Shown here: one piece after another, positions 62,350 to 64,000 of the stretch | Layout of the letters: every line of letters starts with the position of its first letter | How positions within the stretch are numbered: the first letter of the stretch is position 1 | DNA from: Chrysomallon squamiferum | Lineage: Eukaryota > Mollusca > Gastropoda > Neomphalida > Peltospiridae | NCBI GenBank assembly: GCA_012295275.1 | Contig: CM022674.1 | Span: 7,277,436-7,341,435 of the forward strand | DNA length: 64,000 nucleotides | Direction: 5' to 3' | The notes under the pieces: generated by a model | Seen by the model: the letters and a program-made list of their open reading frames with translations, nothing else | Told to the model about the DNA's origin: nothing | Databases searched by the model: none | Translations under genes and position numbers: made by a program

Positions 62350-62381
62350 AACATACCTTATATATTATCCTCTATTAAATT

Positions 62382-62754
62382 TTACAGTGTTTCGCAGTCG
62401 AAGGTACCTTCATTGCATTTGCTGAAAAAATATAAATAAAATGAAAGATTAAAATATTTACCAAATTTACAAAGCCATAATCCACAAACGATTATCACTA
62501 AAATCACTAACCATTGTAAACACATCATTATCGTCATTATCATTCTTATCATTGTTATCATCATTTTCTTAAATGTCACCATCATCACAATTATCATCTT
62601 TTACCATAGTTTCCCGTCCAAGGTGATAGTTCCCGTATTGAGAACGATGAGATCCGAGTCTTTTACCGGACAATGGCGAGAGTGTTCTGTCCTTTCGTCT
62701 TCTTCAGTCGCCTGTATGTCTTCTTCAAACTCTGTAAGAATAATAATAATGATG

Positions 62755-62826
<72 letters not shown>

Positions 62827-63745
62827 CTATTCTCTGACAAAATTATTAGGCTGGAACTAGATTTCATGTTATTAAACATTATACATTCAATAATTAAAGA
62901 AGAAAAAATATTCTACTTTTTTTTCTCATAAATATCGAAATATTAATAATAATCGACATTTGCGCATTCAGTTGCTGTAGCTAAGCAACAACACAGCTCA
63001 TAATTATGATTTTACTACAAGGACTGTCAAAATATTTCCACTTGTTACGTAAACATAAGTAAATAAGTTGATATTGGCTGCTGTTAACATAGCTATCGTC
63101 TTCTATTGTTTTCTGACGTAATAATAGCTTACCAATTTGTGGTATGACGTCATCAACTTCTTTGACGCAGTATCCTCTGTTAGGAATTCCTTTCTTTGGA
63201 TCGCCGTGGTCTTCAATGTTACAGACGTACCCCGTGGGGCACAGGAGGGGGTCTTCGTCGTCGCTGACAGGGGACGTGCTGCAGGGGTTCACTGTAAATG
63301 GGGGGAGGGGGAATAATAACTAAACATCATGATAAAATGTAAACATTACGACACTTGCGTTGTCATGGTTAATGATAGCGAACAGTACGTATACTACAAT
63401 GAATGGCAATGTATATGTGTGTGGGTGCGTGCTTGTTCGCTTGTAGGTAAAAATAAAAAAATAAAAAAAAATAAAAAATAAAAAATAATAATAAAAATTC
63501 AGTTAATTTGAAACAATTTCTGGAGAATTTGAAACAATTTCTGGAGAATTTGAACAAAAATATGACATTTAACAGCAATTCAGGAACAGCGATGTACGAA
63601 AGAGGACTCCATTAATGACGTCATGAGATTGTGTGAAAGACATAAGTATAAAATGAATGCAGTTAGTTATATAATTTTTTTTTTTTTTTTTTTATTTACT
63701 TACTTTCGTTAACATTATTCGGTCCGTTCACCAGCCAGGATCTAC
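62382..63745 (-). CDS. cysteine-containing, probably secreted protein, 3' exons (partial)
   Basis: Four small exons with matching phases: 63704-63745, 63133-63291, 62605-62731 and 62382-62421, ending in TAA at 62382. The encoded part reads RSWLVNGPNNVNE, then MNPCSTSPVSDDEDPLLCP followed by TGYVCNIEDHGDPKKG, an acidic stretch FEEDIQATEEDE, then HCPVKDSDLIVLNTG leading into GKLCKCNEGTFDCETL. Paired CP.GY.C and C.C....F.C motifs are typical of disulfide-rich extracellular modules (VWC- or WAP-like spacing), but I do not recognise a specific family. The start and any signal peptide lie beyond the right edge. The terminal 13-codon exon would be missed without splicing: unspliced, exon 3 reads to a stop after LW. 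Confidence 0.62.
62755..62826. repeat. (AAT)n microsatellite inside the intron of the secreted-protein gene
   Basis: About 23 AAT units close to the acceptor of the exon at 62605-62731 (minus strand). The Leu-rich or Asn-rich open frames here are repeat translations. Confidence 0.95.
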
Positions 63746-63746
63746 C

Positions 63747-63785
<39 letters not shown>

Positions 63786-64000
63786 TCTTAAAAAGATTCC
63801 TATTTTTTTGTGTAATATTTCTTAATATTTCTTTATTTAAATATTCAAAGAAAATAAGAATGAGGGACAGATAAACAAACAAATATAGTGGAGATGAAAT
63901 ATAAATTTCACTGAATTAGTTGACAATTAAGGGAATTACTCTAGTTCCAGTTTTTACCCATGTCCGATTTATAAAATTAGCCATTCGTTATTAAAAATAA
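63746..64000. other. intron of the partial secreted-protein gene
   Basis: Contains (AAT)n at about 63751-63784 directly before the acceptor of the exon at 63704-63745. No further exon is seen before the window ends. Confidence 0.5.

Overview
The window is animal nuclear DNA. It is AT-rich and full of microsatellites, and its genes have spliced exons with GT..AG junctions. Gene content (TOR kinase, UBIAD1, a TNF-receptor-like protein, Methuselah/secretin-like 7TM receptors, HHxxxDG acyltransferases) and short introns suggest a lophotrochozoan invertebrate, most likely a mollusc. That placement is inference.

Layout, left to right. (1) 455-6880, minus: first 12 coding exons of mTOR (N-terminal HEAT region, about 567 codons); the rest lies beyond the left edge. 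(2) 7-21.5 kb: gene-poor, with a decayed Tc1/mariner element (9540-10340, plus), a three-copy noncoding tandem duplication (11510-15870), an unidentified putative last exon (17274-17504, minus), a two-copy duplication (18185-19120) and a decayed KRBA2-type integrase remnant (20315-20640, minus). (3) 21.6-27.3 kb, plus: two tandem paralogues of a membrane-anchored HHxxxDG acyltransferase (22247-23745 and 25802-27300). (4) 28029-28964, plus: intact single-exon UBIAD1. (5) 35946-44262, minus: an 11-exon TNF-receptor-superfamily gene of about 801 aa with a long cytoplasmic tail carrying 18 repeats of 13 residues; three kappaB-like sites lie about 3 kb upstream. (6) 49839-53764 (minus) and 56760-60259 (plus): a head-to-head pair of paralogous 7TM receptors with large ectodomains. 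(7) 62382-63745, minus: 3' exons of a small cysteine-containing, probably secreted protein running off the right edge.

Five genes (mTOR, both acyltransferases, both 7TM receptors) each show exactly one 1-nt frame break, mostly at a homopolymer, in otherwise well conserved sequence. UBIAD1 and the TNF receptor are intact. Consensus indels in the assembly explain this more simply than five pseudogenes, but raw reads are needed to decide.

Functionally the window is a patchwork rather than an operon-like system: growth signalling (mTOR), isoprenoid transfer (UBIAD1), acyl transfer (tandem pair), and cell-surface signalling or immunity (TNFR, 7TM pair). The least familiar parts are the acyltransferase pair and the TNF receptor with its 13-residue repeat tail, competing 5' splice sites and GC-AG intron.
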